Shown here: positions 1-6,816 of the stretch, piece after piece
How positions within the stretch are numbered: the first letter of the stretch is position 1
How the letters are laid out: every line of letters starts with the position of its first letter
From: CAYYNP01 sp964472545
GTDB lineage: Bacteria > Planctomycetota > Planctomycetia > Pirellulales > Thermoguttaceae
Assembly (NCBI GenBank): GCA_964472545.1
Contig: CAYYNP010000131.1
Coordinates: 1-25,570 of the forward strand
Length of the DNA stretch: 25,570 bases
Reading direction: 5' to 3'
The notes under the pieces: generated by a model
Databases searched by the model: none
Seen by the model: only the letters and a program-made list of their open reading frames with translations
Told to the model about the DNA's origin: nothing
Position numbers and translations under genes: made by a program

Positions 1-24
1 GGAGATCGTCACCTACCCTCCACT

Positions 25-53
25 TTGTGCCATTTGAGTTGAAACACTACAAT
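25..53 (+). promoter_or_regulatory. Possible sigma-70-type promoter upstream of the first sulfatase
   Basis: TTGTGC (25-30) and TACAAT (48-53) are separated by 17 bases and lie about 100 bases before the sulfatase start. The -10 box matches the consensus at 5 of 6 positions, but the -35 box at only 3 of 6. Planctomycete promoters are poorly defined, so this is a weak inference. The rest of 1-151 shows no gene I can support. Confidence 0.3.
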
Positions 54-151
54 TCTCGACGCTCTCGTTCCACGCTTGCGGCGCTCGGCGCTCACCAATA
101 TGATGAAGGCGATGCTTCGTTCGATCCCTGCCGTCCTCCAAGGAGCCCGCC

Positions 152-1576
152 ATGAAGAGTATCCCGACGCCGCGCCGTGCCGTTTTCGTGTTGTTCTTGT
201 GCCTTTTCGCGGCGATGACCGCCCCAGCCACGGCAGCGCAACCGGATACGCGGCCCAACGTCATCTTCTTCCTCTCCGACGATCAACGGGCCGACTTTCT
301 CGGCTGTGCGGGCCATCCGATCCTCAAAACGCCGGTGATCGATCGGCTGGCGGCCGAAGGTGTGCGGTTCGAGAACGCCTTCGTCACCACGTCGATCTGC
401 GCGGCAAGCCGGGCGACGCTCTTCACCGGGCTTTACGAACGCTCTCATCGCTTCACGTTCGGCACGCCGCCGATCGCGCGGAAGTTCATCGACCAGAGCT
501 ACCCGGCGCTGATGCGCAAGGCCGGCTATCGTACCGGCTTTGTGGGCAAGTTCGGCGTGGGTTGCGAGGGCGTCGAGACGATGTTCGACTCGCTGGTGCG
601 TGTGGGCCGCCGGCCGTACTATCGCAAACAGCCCGACGGCACCACGCGCCACTTCACCGAGATCGCCGGCGATCTCGCGATCGAGTTCATTCGCGGCGTT
701 GAGCCGGAGCGGCCGTTCTGCCTGTCGCTGAGTTTCAACGCGGCCCATGCCGAAGACGGCGATAAGGAAAACCACTATCCGGCCCCCAAAGCGGAAGACG
801 GGATGTACGAAGACGTGACCATCCCGCCGCCGAAGCTGGCCGACCCGGCCGTCTATGAGTCGCAGCCGGAGTTTCTCAAGCGGTCGCTCAACCGCGAGCG
901 CTACTTCTGGCGCTGGGACACGCCCGAGAAGTACCAGCGGAACGTGCGGGCGTATTACCGCATGATCACCGGCATGGACCGCGTGATGGGCCGCGTGCTC
1001 AAGGAACTCGTTCGCACCGGCCGCGACAAGAACACGGTAGTGATCTTCATGGGCGACAACGGCTACTACAAGGGCTCGCGGGGCTTCGCCGGCAAGTGGT
1101 CGCATTACGAAGAGTCGTTGCGGGTGCCGCTGGTGGTGTTCGATCCCCGGGCGGAGAAGCCGCTGCGCGGCCGCGTGCTGGGGCAGATGGCATTGAACGT
1201 CGACATCGCCCCCACCATCCTCCAATACGCCGGCCTCGACGTGCCCAAGTCGTATCAAGGCGAGAGTCTCGTGCCGATGATGGGCGGCGCGGCGCCGGAC
1301 GATTGGCGGACCGGTTTCTTCTGCGAGCATCTGATGGAGACCGGCACCCGGATCCCCAAGTGGGAAGGCGTCCGCGGCAGCCGCTACGTTTACGCCCGCT
1401 ACTTCCAGCAAGAGCCGGTGTACGAGTTCCTGCACGATCTGGATCAGGACCCGGATCAACTGACCAACCTTGCCGGGCGGCCGGAATGTGCCGAAGCGCT
1501 CTCAACCGCCCGCCAACGCTGCGACGAACTCCGCGACGGCTACGGCGGCGTGTTTCGGCCGAATCCGCGGAAGTGA
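152..1576 (+). CDS. Secreted type I (formylglycine-dependent) sulfatase
   Basis: This 474-residue protein is predicted to hydrolyse a sulfate ester, probably on a polysaccharide or glycan, outside the cytoplasm. Residues 1-29 form a signal peptide (Arg-Arg, hydrophobic core, Ala-rich end). RPNVIFFLSDDQ at 34-45 holds the first metal-binding aspartates (D43, D44). The modification site is C83-A-A-S-R87, followed by ATLFTG; C83 would become formylglycine. GDN near residue 302 supplies the later metal ligands, and the length is normal for the family. AAGGAG lies 6 bases before the ATG, which fixes the start. CAASR has Ala where most family members have Pro (CxPSR); CxAxR variants are known to be active. 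The gene ends 6 bases before the convergent SGNH hydrolase gene. The substrate cannot be read from the sequence. Confidence 0.93.
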   Translation: MKSIPTPRRAVFVLFLCLFAAMTAPATAAQPDTRPNVIFFLSDDQRADFLGCAGHPILKTPVIDRLAAEGVRFENAFVTTSICAASRATLFTGLYERSHRFTFGTPPIARKFIDQSYPALMRKAGYRTGFVGKFGVGCEGVETMFDSLVRVGRRPYYRKQPDGTTRHFTEIAGDLAIEFIRGVEPERPFCLSLSFNAAHAEDGDKENHYPAPKAEDGMYEDVTIPPPKLADPAVYESQPEFLKRSLNRERYFWRWDTPEKYQRNVRAYYRMITGMDRVMGRVLKELVRTGRDKNTVVIFMGDNGYYKGSRGFAGKWSHYEESLRVPLVVFDPRAEKPLRGRVLGQMALNVDIAPTILQYAGLDVPKSYQGESLVPMMGGAAPDDWRTGFFCEHLMETGTRIPKWEGVRGSRYVYARYFQQEPVYEFLHDLDQDPDQLTNLAGRPECAEALSTARQRCDELRDGYGGVFRPNPRK

Positions 1577-1582
1577 CGCACT

Positions 1583-2917
1583 TCAGTTCGCCACAAACTG
1601 CAGAATCCGCACTGTGTGGCCTTTGCTGGCTTCGTTCTTCTTCTGAGCAACGCGCAGCCGCAAGGTGTGTTCTCCGCCCTGCAAGTCGGCATCGAACACA
1701 ACCGTGCGAGGATAGTGTAGCCCGCGGCTGAAACGGTGGTAGAGGTCGACGGCGCGAAATTCGCCGCCGTCGATCGATGCCTCGATCACGCTCGCGTCGG
1801 GGCCGGCTAACACGTAGGCGCCGATGGCCTTGCCGTTGAACAATAGTGTAAGTTCGGCCCCGGGCTGGTCGGCACATAACAGCCGCGTTTCTTTGAACCG
1901 GCCGCGGCAGGAGCCTTCGAGTTCGGCCCACGGCGGCACGTGGAGTTGCCAGGCTGCATCGGCTTTCGCTTGGCCGGGGTCGAGGAATCGGCCGTGCTCG
2001 TAGTTCTGTGCGTCGAGAGGCTCGGCCGGTATCGGATGTGGCAACTGCTTCGCGTCGGCCGGCAGTGGTGGCTTCCAGGCGTTCTCGAGCAGCGAGTCGA
2101 TCATCCCGGCACAGAGCCGGTTGCCCGCCGGGGCCGGGTGCGTGCCGCCGAACTGCTGCCAGGTCATCCGTCCGTCGGCAATCCGCTCGGCGACCTCCTT
2201 GGCCAGGTAGATCGTCGAGACGGCGTAATGCTGGGCCACTTCCTCGTGGGCTCCGATCGAAATCGGCGTCTTGCCTGCGGTGATCGTCTCGACCATACCC
2301 GGGTTGACGAAGTGGGTGATCACCACGTCGGCGTGCGGATTGTGTGCCCGCACGTGCCGCACGATGCCTTCCATGCCGCGGATGCACTCGCGGCGGGCGT
2401 GGGCGGCGTCTTGGTCGTCGTTGACGGCAAACTCGACGAAGAACAGGTCGACCGGCCCCCGGCTGAGCACGTCGGCCGCCAACCGAAACGCCCCGGTGGT
2501 AGAGCAAGTCGACGAGATGCCGGCGTCGGTGAACGTGAACTTCGTCTCGGGAAAACGCCTCGAGAGAATCTCGCAGACCATCGGCCGATAGCCGTTCATC
2601 TCGGTGATCGAGCCGCCGATGAAGGCCACGTGTCCGGTCTTCGCCCGCTCGAATTGTAGCCGGCTGTTGGTCAGGCTGCCGCGAAAGCGGACGTTCGGCG
2701 TGGCGGCCTCGATCGACGCGGCCGTCGTCGACAACAGCGCGAGCACAGTCAAGCTCCGTCGGAAGAGACGCCTCAGTGGATGGGTGGCTGGGGCAAAGCG
2801 CAGCGGTGCCCCAGAATTCGCCGCGTCCCGGGGCTTCGCTGCGCTCAGCCACCGGCCACCCCAGTGCCGCTCTCCGAAAAAGCCGACCGCGAACGAGAGT
2901 CGAGGGTCCTGCCGCAT
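1583..2917 (-). CDS. Secreted SGNH/GDSL-type hydrolase with C-terminal beta domain
   Basis: A 444-residue exported esterase or lipase-fold enzyme; family members often deacetylate carbohydrates. The block I motif is FIGGSIT (residues about 99-105), with GGS replacing GDS. A FAVND segment follows as the Asn block, and GGTHPAPAGN carries the catalytic His block (DxxH-like). The last 100 or so residues look like a beta-sandwich accessory domain. The chosen ATG at 2917 has AGGAG 9 bases upstream. The hydrophobic signal core (LTVLALLSTTAASIEA) begins only near residue 56, because residues about 18-46 are encoded by a dispersed repeat (2782-2863) inserted in frame. A start at a rarer codon after the repeat is possible, but no Shine-Dalgarno sequence supports it. 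The gene starts 20 bases after the cutA stop on the same strand, so the two probably share a transcript. Confidence 0.85.
   Translation of the reverse strand: MRQDPRLSFAVGFFGERHWGGRWLSAAKPRDAANSGAPLRFAPATHPLRRLFRRSLTVLALLSTTAASIEAATPNVRFRGSLTNSRLQFERAKTGHVAFIGGSITEMNGYRPMVCEILSRRFPETKFTFTDAGISSTCSTTGAFRLAADVLSRGPVDLFFVEFAVNDDQDAAHARRECIRGMEGIVRHVRAHNPHADVVITHFVNPGMVETITAGKTPISIGAHEEVAQHYAVSTIYLAKEVAERIADGRMTWQQFGGTHPAPAGNRLCAGMIDSLLENAWKPPLPADAKQLPHPIPAEPLDAQNYEHGRFLDPGQAKADAAWQLHVPPWAELEGSCRGRFKETRLLCADQPGAELTLLFNGKAIGAYVLAGPDASVIEASIDGGEFRAVDLYHRFSRGLHYPRTVVFDADLQGGEHTLRLRVAQKKNEASKGHTVRILQFVAN
2782..2863. repeat. Dispersed GGGTGGCTGGGG inverted-repeat element inside a coding region
   Basis: The element opens with GGGTGGCTGGGGC, which can pair with the nearby GCCCCAG to form a hairpin. 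It closes with GGCCACCCCAG, an imperfect inverted copy of the opening. A shorter relative lies at 6762-6795. The element encodes roughly residues 18-46 of the SGNH hydrolase in the minus frame and has no stop in that frame. It falls just before the signal-peptide core. Confidence 0.75.
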
Positions 2918-2937
2918 GGCACAATGCTCCTTTACTT

Positions 2938-3261
2938 CTACGGTCTCTTCACTTCCGCCGCCAGCCAGTCGAGATATTCCGGGCTGCCGTCGAGGATCGG
3001 CAAAGCGAGAATCTCCGGCACGTCGTACGGGTGCAAGCGGCAGATAGTCTGCCGCAGTTCGTCGAACAGCGACCGCCGGCTCTTGGCCCAGCACTGCCAC
3101 TCCCGAGCGGTTTCGATCTGCCCTTTCCAACGATACGTGCTGCTGATCGGCCCGAGCACCTGCACACAGGCCGCCAATTGCTCCTCGACCAAGGCCCGGG
3201 CGATCGCCGCGGCGTCTTCTTCGCGTTCGGTTGTGGTGACCACCTGGATGTAGTCGGTCAT
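2938..3261 (-). CDS. cutA: CutA divalent-cation tolerance protein
   Basis: A 107-residue cytosolic protein of the CutA family, a trimeric PII-like fold linked genetically to copper and divalent-cation tolerance. The N-terminal strand (YIQVVTTTE) and the sequence LVEEQLAACVQVLGPISSTY are typical of CutA, including the conserved AACV. They are followed by WKGQIE and a downstream YDVPEIL, and the protein ends shortly after EYLDWL. The length matches the family norm of about 105-112. I chose the ATG at 3261 because AGGAGG lies 10 bases upstream and the core fold begins there, although the frame stays open further upstream. It precedes the SGNH hydrolase gene by 20 bases, and that gene's Shine-Dalgarno sequence sits in the gap. 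Palindromic repeats (3290-3376) separate it from the divergent methyltransferase fusion. The exact cellular role of CutA remains unsettled. Confidence 0.93.
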   Translation of the reverse strand: MTDYIQVVTTTEREEDAAAIARALVEEQLAACVQVLGPISSTYRWKGQIETAREWQCWAKSRRSLFDELRQTICRLHPYDVPEILALPILDGSPEYLDWLAAEVKRP

Positions 3262-3289
3262 TGGTCGACGGCCTCCTGGGCGGCGCAAG

Positions 3290-3376
3290 GTGGCATTTCG
3301 CTGAGTGAGACGTCGTGACATCTTGCGGAGCAAGACGCCTACGAAGGGACATCTTGCGGAGCAAGATGACTACAAT
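3290..3376 (+). repeat. Three tandem units of the GTAG-type palindromic repeat
   Basis: Three copies of a short hairpin lie between divergent genes. They are a degenerate unit at about 3294-3312, CATCTTGCGGAGCAAGA at 3319-3335, and CATCTTGCGGAGCAAGATG at 3350-3368. All read in the same direction, so on the minus strand each hairpin follows a GTAG-like tetranucleotide. The same family recurs at 19354-19411, 23401-23426 and 25231-25570. Confidence 0.85.
3346..3376 (+). promoter_or_regulatory. Promoter-like module within the palindromic repeat
   Basis: GGGACA (3346-3351) and TACAAT (3371-3376) are separated by 19 bases that hold the whole hairpin. The module points toward the methyltransferase fusion that starts at 3484. 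TACAAT matches the -10 consensus at 5 of 6 positions. The 19-base spacing is longer than the optimum, so activity is uncertain. The same arrangement recurs at 19382-19412, 25322-25352 and 25540-25570. Confidence 0.35.
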
Positions 3377-3483
3377 ACGTCTGCCCAGCATACCAAACCG
3401 GCATTGGAGAAACAGGCGTTTTCTCGTACGGTACGGCATTCTTGAGAGGGTCTGTTCGCCGTTTTCGCCGTTGCGAGCTACCG

Positions 3484-5157
3484 ATGACCACCGTCACCAC
3501 CCACCGACGAGCCCTTAGCACCACCCGGACAGACCGGATCGCGGTGCCCGGCCGGCCGCGGCTCGCCCGTCGGTTGGCCAACGGGCTTTGGCGCCGAGCG
3601 GCGCTTGTATGGCGTCGGTTGACGGTCGGAGCGCCGACGCCGGCCGCGGAGACGGCCTTTGACTGGATGCTCCGGCACTATCGGGCCGACGGCGCGTCTC
3701 TCGCCGGAGAAGCTGTGTTGCACGATCCGGATGCCCTGGGCGGGGCCGTCGAAACGGCCACTGCCTTTGGGGCCTTCGGCATCGCAGGGGCATGGTCCAA
3801 ACGGTTGATCGCCGAACAACGCCCCGACGGATCGCTACGGAGTCTATCGCCGCGAAGCGATGTCTTGATGACGACCGCCGCCGCGCTGCGTGGGCTGCTT
3901 GCCTTGGAAACCGAATGCACCGAGGCTCGCCGTGCGGCCGCGGCTGCATGTGAATACATCCGATCACAGATTGCAGACGACGGCCGCATCCGCAGCGCCA
4001 CCCGCGATGCAAACGGCCGGGCGACGAACGGATGGCCGGCGGCCGCACCCTGGGCCATTCTTGCTCCGCTGCTGGATGGCGCTGCCAGGCTCCACCGTCC
4101 GGACTGGGAAGCGGCCGGTCGACGCGCGTTGGCCCATGCGCAAGGGCCGAACGCCGCGCCTTGCCGATGGCGTTCGACCCGCGCGGCTGCCCGGCAGATC
4201 GAGGCCTTGATCGATCTGGGGCGTCACGAAACGGCCGTGGTGGCCATGCGGCAACTTGCCGGACGACAACGCCGCGACGGCGCGATTGCGGCGCAGCGCT
4301 GCGCCGGCTGGGGCTGCACCGCGGGCTTGGCCCACTTGGCCGTCTGTTGGTATCGGCTGGCGGCGCACGATCCGGAGGCTCAGCGGCGGGCCGATCGGGT
4401 AATGGCGTACTTGATGCGCCGACAACGGCGCAACGGCGCCTTGCGAGGCGGCTTCGGACGCGGTAGGCCCTCGGAATTCGCTCGCAATTCGGCCGCGGCA
4501 GTCAAACACTTCCTCGACGCCTCGATCTGGCAAGTTCAGGCGGCGTTCGCGGCACCGCGGTCCGCGGCCGCCGATCTTCCCGACCGGATCGACGCGGACG
4601 ACGGCCGCGTGCAGGCCGTGCGGGCTTGGGCGGCCGGGCTGCCCGCCGACGCGCGGATCGCCGACGTCGGCTGCGGCACAGGACGGTTTCTGCGGCACGT
4701 CTGCCGTTGGTTCCCTCAGGCCGCGCTGACGGGGATCGACGTTTCCACCACCGCGCTGGCCGGCCTGCCGCGCGGTGTCACCCCGCTTGAAGCGGGCTTG
4801 CTCCACGTGCCCCTGCCCGACGGGACCTTCGACGCCGCGTTGGCCGTCGAGTCGTTGGAGCATGCGCTGCTGGCGAAGCGAGCGGTGGCCGAACTCTGCC
4901 GCATCGTCCGTCCCGGCGGCCGGGTGCTGATCGTCGACAAACACCGCGCCCGGCAGCCGCTCTCGCACTGCCATCCGTGGGAACGTTGGTTCACGCCGCA
5001 CGAACTGGCCGACTGGCTCGGTGCATACTGCCGGGACGTCACGGTCGAATCGGTCTCCCACTGCGAAGGCCGCGGCGGCACGCGTCTGTTTCTTGCCGCC
5101 GCGGGCACGCGCAAGCAACAGCCGACCGCGGAGGGAGACTCCGGCCGATGGACATAG
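3484..5157 (+). CDS. Fusion of cyclase-like alpha/alpha repeats with a class I SAM methyltransferase
   Basis: This 557-residue protein joins two recognisable parts. Residues from about 45 to 360 are alpha-helical repeats with QW-like turns such as EQRPDGSL, QIADDGRI, RQRRDGAI and RQRRNGAL, as in prenyltransferase/squalene-cyclase barrels. The C-terminal part is a Methyltransf_11-type domain: motif I IADVGCGTGRF near 392-402, GIDVS near 418, and a post-motif RIVRPGGRVLIVD. There is no signal peptide, so it should be cytosolic. I took the ATG at 3484; the frame extends to a TTG at 3442, and neither start has a strong Shine-Dalgarno sequence. I saw no DxDD acid motif of squalene-hopene cyclases, so the barrel may bind rather than cyclise. 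Its last 10 bases overlap the start of the permease gene, implying translational coupling. The substrate is unknown. Confidence 0.8.
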   Translation: MTTVTTHRRALSTTRTDRIAVPGRPRLARRLANGLWRRAALVWRRLTVGAPTPAAETAFDWMLRHYRADGASLAGEAVLHDPDALGGAVETATAFGAFGIAGAWSKRLIAEQRPDGSLRSLSPRSDVLMTTAAALRGLLALETECTEARRAAAAACEYIRSQIADDGRIRSATRDANGRATNGWPAAAPWAILAPLLDGAARLHRPDWEAAGRRALAHAQGPNAAPCRWRSTRAAARQIEALIDLGRHETAVVAMRQLAGRQRRDGAIAAQRCAGWGCTAGLAHLAVCWYRLAAHDPEAQRRADRVMAYLMRRQRRNGALRGGFGRGRPSEFARNSAAAVKHFLDASIWQVQAAFAAPRSAAADLPDRIDADDGRVQAVRAWAAGLPADARIADVGCGTGRFLRHVCRWFPQAALTGIDVSTTALAGLPRGVTPLEAGLLHVPLPDGTFDAALAVESLEHALLAKRAVAELCRIVRPGGRVLIVDKHRARQPLSHCHPWERWFTPHELADWLGAYCRDVTVESVSHCEGRGGTRLFLAAAGTRKQQPTAEGDSGRWT

Positions 5158-5882
5158 GCCCCTATCTCTATGGCTGGGCCGCGGCGCTGCTGGTGGGATT
5201 CTCGAAAACCGGGCTGCCGGGGGCCTCCATCCTGCACGTGACCGTGATGATGGGGGCCTTTCCCGACGACACGGGCCGTGCCGTCGGCGCGCTGTTGCCC
5301 GTGCTCTTGGTCGGTGACGTATTCGCGGTCTGCTGGTATCGCCACCACGCCGTCTGGGACCGTCTCTGGCGGCTGTTGCCTTACGTGGGCCTGGGCATGC
5401 TTCCCGGCTGGTGGTTGTTGCATCAACTTCAGGGCGGCGACCGCCTCCGCCCGGTCGTTGCCGTACTGATCCTGGCGCTGTTGGGGCTGGAGATATGCCG
5501 GCGGCGGTTTGCCTGGCAGCGCGTCCCGAGGCGTTGGTGGTTCGTCGCGGCGATGGGTATGTTGGCCGGCTTCAGTACGATTACGGCCCATGCGGCCCTG
5601 CCGGTGATGGCCGTCTATCTGCTCAGCCAGGGGATGGACAAACGCGAGTTCATCGGCACGGCGGCCTGGTTTTTTCTGCTGGCGAACCTCTGCAAGATCC
5701 CCTTCTACCTGGCCGAGCGGATGGTCACACCGGCCACGCTCCGCTTCGATGCCGCCGTGGCACCCGCGGCGATCGTCGGATGCCTGATCGGCGTATGGTT
5801 GCTGCCGCGGATTCCTCAGCGGTTGTTCGACGCTCTGGCCTTGGCGGCGGCGGGTCTGGCGGCGGGACTGATGCTCTGCTGA
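5148..5882 (+). CDS. TSUP-family (TauE/SafE) membrane permease
   Basis: A 244-residue integral membrane protein made almost entirely of hydrophobic helices, probably seven or eight. It resembles the TauE/SafE sulfite-exporter family (TSUP), which moves sulfur-containing or small organic anions. The N-terminal segment AAALLVGFSKTGLPG and the mid-protein segment GMLAGFSTITAHAALPV are the two family half-repeats, with the typical Gly-Phe-Ser turns. The length is close to the usual 240-270. GGAGGGAGA lies just before the ATG at 5148. The start overlaps the end of the upstream methyltransferase fusion by 10 bases (ATG...TAG), so both are probably made from one mRNA. The sulfatases here make sulfur transport an appealing idea, but they are not linked to this gene. 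Confidence 0.85.
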   Translation: MDIGPYLYGWAAALLVGFSKTGLPGASILHVTVMMGAFPDDTGRAVGALLPVLLVGDVFAVCWYRHHAVWDRLWRLLPYVGLGMLPGWWLLHQLQGGDRLRPVVAVLILALLGLEICRRRFAWQRVPRRWWFVAAMGMLAGFSTITAHAALPVMAVYLLSQGMDKREFIGTAAWFFLLANLCKIPFYLAERMVTPATLRFDAAVAPAAIVGCLIGVWLLPRIPQRLFDALALAAAGLAAGLMLC

Positions 5883-5905
5883 AACGCCGCGAGCTTCAAG
5901 GTAAC

Positions 5906-5982
5906 GGGTGCCATGCCCACGCTTGTGTGGGCATGAATGTGGCTTGGATACTCATGCCCACGCAAGCGTGGGCATGGCACCC
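5906..5982. repeat. 77-bp inverted repeat (GGGTGCCATGCCCACGC...)
   Basis: Two arms of about 31 bases pair almost perfectly. The left arm begins GGGTGCCATGCCCACGCTTG and the right arm ends CAAGCGTGGGCATGGCACCC, with one mismatch in the arm. Each arm also contains its own small palindrome. It lies 24 bases after the permease stop and 10 bases before the stop of the convergent repeat-protein gene. It could act as a bidirectional terminator or be a MITE-like element. No U-tract follows the stem. Confidence 0.85.
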
Positions 5983-5992
5983 AATTCGTCGC

Positions 5993-6535
5993 TTATGGCG
6001 TGGGCAACGGCGCGATACCCACACGCATCACGGCGTCGACCGGCCGGGGATACGGCGTCGGCATCGGGAGGATGCCGATCGGATCGCTGCGCTCGTCAAG
6101 CTTATCGGGGTCCGGATACGGCGTCGGCAAGGGCGCGATGCCGATCGGGTCGCTACGCCCGTCGAGCTTGTCCGGATCGGGATACGGACTCGGCAGCGGG
6201 GCGATGCCGACACGGTCGACGGCCGGGGCTTCACGCACGTCGGTCCGCGGCGACGGGGCGATGTTCGGCGGCTCGTAATCGACGCGATCGCGTTCCAAGT
6301 CGGCGAGTTGCTCGCCGACCAACGCCGCTTGCAGATCGTCGCCCGCGTCGGTTCGGCAATTCACAAACACCTCGGCTCCAGCGTCACCAACGAGCCCTGC
6401 CATCAACTCGCGGCTTTCAAGGGATTCCATCCGCAACGACTTGCGGGTCGTTCGATGGCCCGATCGACCGCGATTGTGCCCAAGAAGGGCGTGCTTGGCC
6501 AACGTCGAGAAAAGGCTTCTGGGCTGACGGCTCAT
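5993..6535 (-). CDS. Small LEPR-XLL-like surface or secreted protein with 22-residue repeats
   Basis: A 180-residue protein of unknown function. Residues 36-47 (MESLESRELMAG) match the LExR-x-L-[ML]-A motif near the N-terminus of many planctomycete exported proteins. Here it follows a basic stretch (22-35) with no classical signal peptide. A Cys-containing middle region leads into repeats starting near residue 109. Two full 22-residue copies run from (V/I)GIAPLP(S/T)PYPDPDK to SDP, followed by a degenerate copy and a final one cut by the stop after VGIAPLPTP. AAGGAG lies 8 bases before the chosen ATG at 6535. The frame continues upstream to 6640 without better support. The repeats are Pro- and Asp-rich and probably extended. 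The next gene on the strand, an FHA-ECF sigma factor, ends 281 bases upstream, so co-transcription is uncertain. Confidence 0.72.
   Translation of the reverse strand: MSRQPRSLFSTLAKHALLGHNRGRSGHRTTRKSLRMESLESRELMAGLVGDAGAEVFVNCRTDAGDDLQAALVGEQLADLERDRVDYEPPNIAPSPRTDVREAPAVDRVGIAPLPSPYPDPDKLDGRSDPIGIAPLPTPYPDPDKLDERSDPIGILPMPTPYPRPVDAVMRVGIAPLPTP
5996..6211. repeat. 66-bp tandem coding repeats
   Basis: The DNA encoding the C-terminal 22-residue repeats has a 66-bp period. The plus-strand words GGATACGGCGTCGGCA and ATGCCGATCGG recur about every 66 bases. About two and a half good copies and one degenerate copy are visible. Copy-number change would lengthen or shorten the protein without shifting the frame. 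Confidence 0.8.
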
Positions 6536-6761
6536 GGATGTCTCTCCTTCTGGGGATGAACAAACGGGGTGAACAACGAGAATCGTCGTCGGGCGGCAAG
6601 TGCCGGCCCCGGCGAGCGACCCTCCCCTTATGACATCCACAGACGCTGCCTCCGACCCGACGAGCCCGGCGTGTCTTCTTGCCGATTTCGCGAGAGAAAA
6701 GCGCGCTGCGCTGCGTCGTATCGATTAGCGCGATCAAACGGACAGGAACGACTAGGTCGAC

Positions 6762-6795
6762 GGGTGGCTGGGGTCGAGCGCGGCCACCCCAGAAG
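6762..6795. repeat. Short copy of the GGGTGGCTGGGG hairpin repeat
   Basis: GGGTGGCTGGGGTC is followed by GGCCACCCCAG, giving a CTGGGGT/ACCCCAG stem of 7 pairs. It is the same family as 2782-2863 but lacks the internal part. It lies 21 bases beyond the FHA-ECF stop and could form a hairpin in that mRNA, without a U-tract. I see no gene in the rest of 6536-6816. Confidence 0.65.
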
Positions 6796-6816
6796 TGAAT
6801 CCCAACCGGGCCCCAC

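Noticed and set aside
92..1459. Long minus-strand open frame opposite the first sulfatase
   Set aside because: It has no recognisable domain and is explained by the high-GC codon bias of the sulfatase. The opposite frame encodes a clear family with a Shine-Dalgarno sequence.
6762..6795. Rho-independent terminator of the FHA-ECF gene
   Set aside because: The hairpin has a 7-bp stem but no U-tract follows it, and it matches a dispersed repeat.
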